Virus record (IMG/VR): IMGVR_UViG_3300037805_000715
Coordinates: 1 to 50,656 of that record
Length of the DNA: 50,656 bases
Direction: 5' to 3' (one strand)
From: a virus
In this document: one piece after another, positions 49,791-50,656 of the stretch
How the letters are laid out: the number at the start of each line of letters is the position of its first letter
Numbering within the stretch: position 1 is the first letter of the stretch
The notes under the pieces: model-generated
Databases searched by the model: none
The model's input: the letters and a program-made list of their open reading frames with translations, nothing else
What the model was told of the DNA's origin: nothing
Made by a program: the position numbers and the translations under genes

Positions 49791-49964
49791 GGGAACAGTG
49801 TTCCCCTAACATCCTGTCTCGCCGATTCCCCTGGTGAGTCTGTCCCCATTCTGGGTTGACTTGGGTGTGCCTGCCGGCGTCTCATAAACTCGTTTGCCCG
49901 AACGAGGAGACGACAAACCCAGCAGGTAAGGAGGGTCGACTTGCCCGGTCGACCCTCCACTTTT
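49791..49964 (+). ncRNA. Candidate structured RNA
   Basis: No plausible ORF, but a series of stems: GGGAAC/GTTCCC at the 5' end; CTCGCC/GGTGAG (49818-49838); an outer CTGGGTT/AACCCAG (49851-49857 with 49916-49922) enclosing CGTCTC/GAGACG (49878-49883 with 49907-49912) and CTCGTT/AACGAG (49889-49894 with 49901-49906). A terminator ends it, just before the tRNA. A promoter motif precedes it. It matches no RNA family I can name; a regulatory leader for the tRNA or the gene beyond is the alternative. Confidence 0.6.
49930..49964 (+). terminator. Perfect terminator hairpin abutting the tRNA
   Basis: GGAGGGTCGAC and GTCGACCCTCC form an 11-bp stem with a seven-base loop, then ACTTTT ending one base before the tRNA. 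Confidence 0.88.
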
Positions 49965-50038
49965 GGGCCCATAGCTCAGTTGGTTAGAGCTGCCGGCTCA
50001 TAACCGGTTGGTCCCAGGTTCAAGTCCTGGTGGGCCCA
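49965..50038 (+). tRNA. tRNA with CAU anticodon (Met or Ile2)
   Basis: Complete cloverleaf: acceptor GGGCCCA/TGGGCCC with discriminator A, D stem GCTC/GAGC, anticodon stem GCCGG/CCGGT with loop CTCATAA (anticodon 49999-50001), and T arm CCAGG-TTCAAGT-CCTGG. CCA is not encoded. It is not an initiator type. The C-G-rich acceptor and the G-U closing the anticodon stem resemble tRNA-Ile2, whose CAU is modified to lysidine to read AUA; elongator Met cannot be excluded. Confidence 0.93.
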
Positions 50039-50055
50039 TGCTAGGTACTTCATTT

Positions 50056-50098
50056 CGGGAGGGTCTCCTCCCTCCTAACCCTCCCGGAAGCTTCCGGG
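50056..50098 (+). other. Mutually exclusive hairpins after the tRNA
   Basis: CGGGAGGGT/ACCCTCCCG (50056-50086) shares its 3' arm with the palindrome CCCGGAAGCTTCCGGG (50083-50098), so only one can form. This may be a tRNA processing or attenuation structure. Confidence 0.45.
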
Positions 50099-50105
50099 GT
50101 GCCTA

Positions 50106-50155
50106 GAGGGGGGCCCAGCTAAGCCGCTAACGCGGTCTGGGTTCCCCTCATTTTT
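50106..50155 (+). terminator. Long-stem rho-independent terminator
   Basis: A 13-bp stem (GAGGGGGGCCCAG with CTGGGTTCCCCTC, two G-U pairs), an inner CCGC/GCGG stem, then ATTTTT. It ends the tRNA transcript. Confidence 0.9.
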
Positions 50156-50238
50156 ACCTATACAACTCGCTAGCGCGCCGTACGGGACTTGCAGAGACCG
50201 TATACGCACACATACGTGCAAAACGGGCGTACTGGATG

Positions 50239-50250
50239 GGTATAAGAACT
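50239..50250 (+). promoter_or_regulatory. GGGTATAAGAAC promoter motif
   Basis: GGGTATAAGAACTGTG preceded by GCGTACTGG, closely matching the promoter motif at 13041. Confidence 0.6.
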
Positions 50251-50270
50251 GTGTAGGGGAACGTACACCA

Positions 50271-50294
50271 TGACTCTGGAGCGAGTTCGGTGAC
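50271..50294 (+). CDS. Seven-codon leader ORF
   Basis: ATG ACT CTG GAG CGA GTT CGG TGA encodes MTLERVR. AGGGG lies 11 bases upstream and a promoter motif sits about 20 bases before it. It could be a translated leader for the last gene or a chance ORF. Confidence 0.3.
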
Positions 50295-50350
50295 GTTTCC
50301 TGGTGGATATCTCTCTGTGCCGATTTTGGTGCTGATTGATTGAAGCCGCA

Positions 50351-50369
50351 TATAGTGCCCCTTGGGCAC
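50351..50369 (+). promoter_or_regulatory. TATAGT element with 5' hairpin
   Basis: TATAGT (50351-50356) followed by GTGCCCCTTGGGCAC (50355-50369), a 6-bp hairpin, then GAGGAGGT. This repeats the TATAGT-plus-hairpin layout at 49785. Confidence 0.45.
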
Positions 50370-50381
50370 GAGGAGGTCATC

Positions 50382-50656
50382 ATGGCCATCTTGAAGACGC
50401 GCACGCCCGGTATCCTGGCCACCATGGGCGTGACCCGCAAGACTCGCGGGCGCCAAGCCCGCGAGAACCTCGGCGCCGCGGGCGCCGTGCTTGGCGACCA
50501 CCTGGCCGCCGAGGCGGCGGCCGACCTCTACGGCGCCGCCAAGGGCGCCGTGCTTGGCGTCATCGGCGGCGGCGCCCGCGAGCGCCGCGAGGCCGGTCGC
50601 GACGAGGCGTTCCTCGCGCGCTACGTCGCCGCGAGCGACGCCGTCGACGCCGCCAA
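50382..50656 (+). CDS. Truncated Ala/Gly/Arg-rich gene at window edge
   Basis: 91 codons before the window ends. ATG with GAGGAGGT seven bases upstream. The protein is Ala/Gly/Arg-rich, with a duplicated GA(A/K)GAVLG segment (GAAGAVLGD and AAKGAVLGV). Nearly all third positions are G or C, unlike most genes in the window but like the C-terminal part of the 48674 gene. Strong ribosome site and 5' hairpin suggest an abundant product. Function not recognised; the rest is outside the window. Confidence 0.75.
   Translation, partial: MAILKTRTPGILATMGVTRKTRGRQARENLGAAGAVLGDHLAAEAAADLYGAAKGAVLGVIGGGARERREAGRDEAFLARYVAASDAVDAA

Larger units (their letters stand above)
50039..50381 (+). other. 343-base non-coding stretch between tRNA and last gene
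   Basis: No protein gene of normal size. In order it holds the alternative hairpins, the terminator, a GGGTATAAGAAC promoter motif (50239-50250), a seven-codon ORF (50271-50294), and a TATAGT element with a 5' hairpin before the ribosome site of the last gene. A rough stretch at 50295-50330 shows nothing clear. Confidence 0.8.

Overview
The window is one arm of a large, GC-rich double-stranded DNA phage genome, probably a contractile-tailed (myovirus-like) phage. Evidence is a portal protein, a gpV-like baseplate spike, a beta-helix tail fibre or tailspike, a complete phage replication and recombination set, dense packing with ATGA start/stop overlaps, GTG/TTG starts and many ORFans. The host cannot be read from the sequence. 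No integrase, terminase or major capsid gene was recognised here.

Layout: from 35 to 32474 the strands alternate. Minus-strand blocks carry the recognisable virion-type genes: PG-binding-like protein, SNF2 helicase, structural proteins, gpV-like spike, tail fibre and portal. They also carry a giant RNA polymerase in which beta and beta' are one 2,470-codon polypeptide, interrupted at the catalytic site by a 355-residue LAGLIDADG intein. Between these blocks sit plus-strand cassettes (3796-5093, 9879-12957, 13096-14516, 16818-17816, 18687-20845, 28626-28976). Their genes are mostly small and unknown, with RNase HI and dUTPase as exceptions. Most cassettes have their own promoter and a terminator or terminal hairpin, in the manner of morons. 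From 32552 to the right end everything is on the plus strand: UvsW-like helicase, uracil-DNA glycosylase-like protein, Dam methylase, DnaB-like helicase, primase, a cysteine-rich zinc protein, family A DNA polymerase, RecA/UvsX-like recombinase, two PD-(D/E)XK nucleases (one Cas4/RecB-like) and a RuvC-like resolvase. A candidate structured RNA, a CAU-anticodon tRNA and a truncated gene of different base composition follow.

The most striking regulatory signal is a palindrome of consensus ATTATCACAGTGTGATAAT, seen nine times. It lies mainly at divergent promoters and gene-block junctions, on both sides of the RNA polymerase gene, and twice inside coding sequence. This looks like a genome-wide operator/stoperator system. 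A second recurrent motif, GGGYATAAGMA, precedes most plus-strand units and is probably a promoter element. The cognate repressor and any sigma-like factor are not recognisable here.

Working model (inference): a DNA-binding regulator acting at the palindromes sets transcription of the plus-strand cassettes and of the phage's own RNA polymerase. The right-hand plus-strand block replicates and recombines the genome. The minus-strand genes build the virion and may load the SNF2 protein into it.
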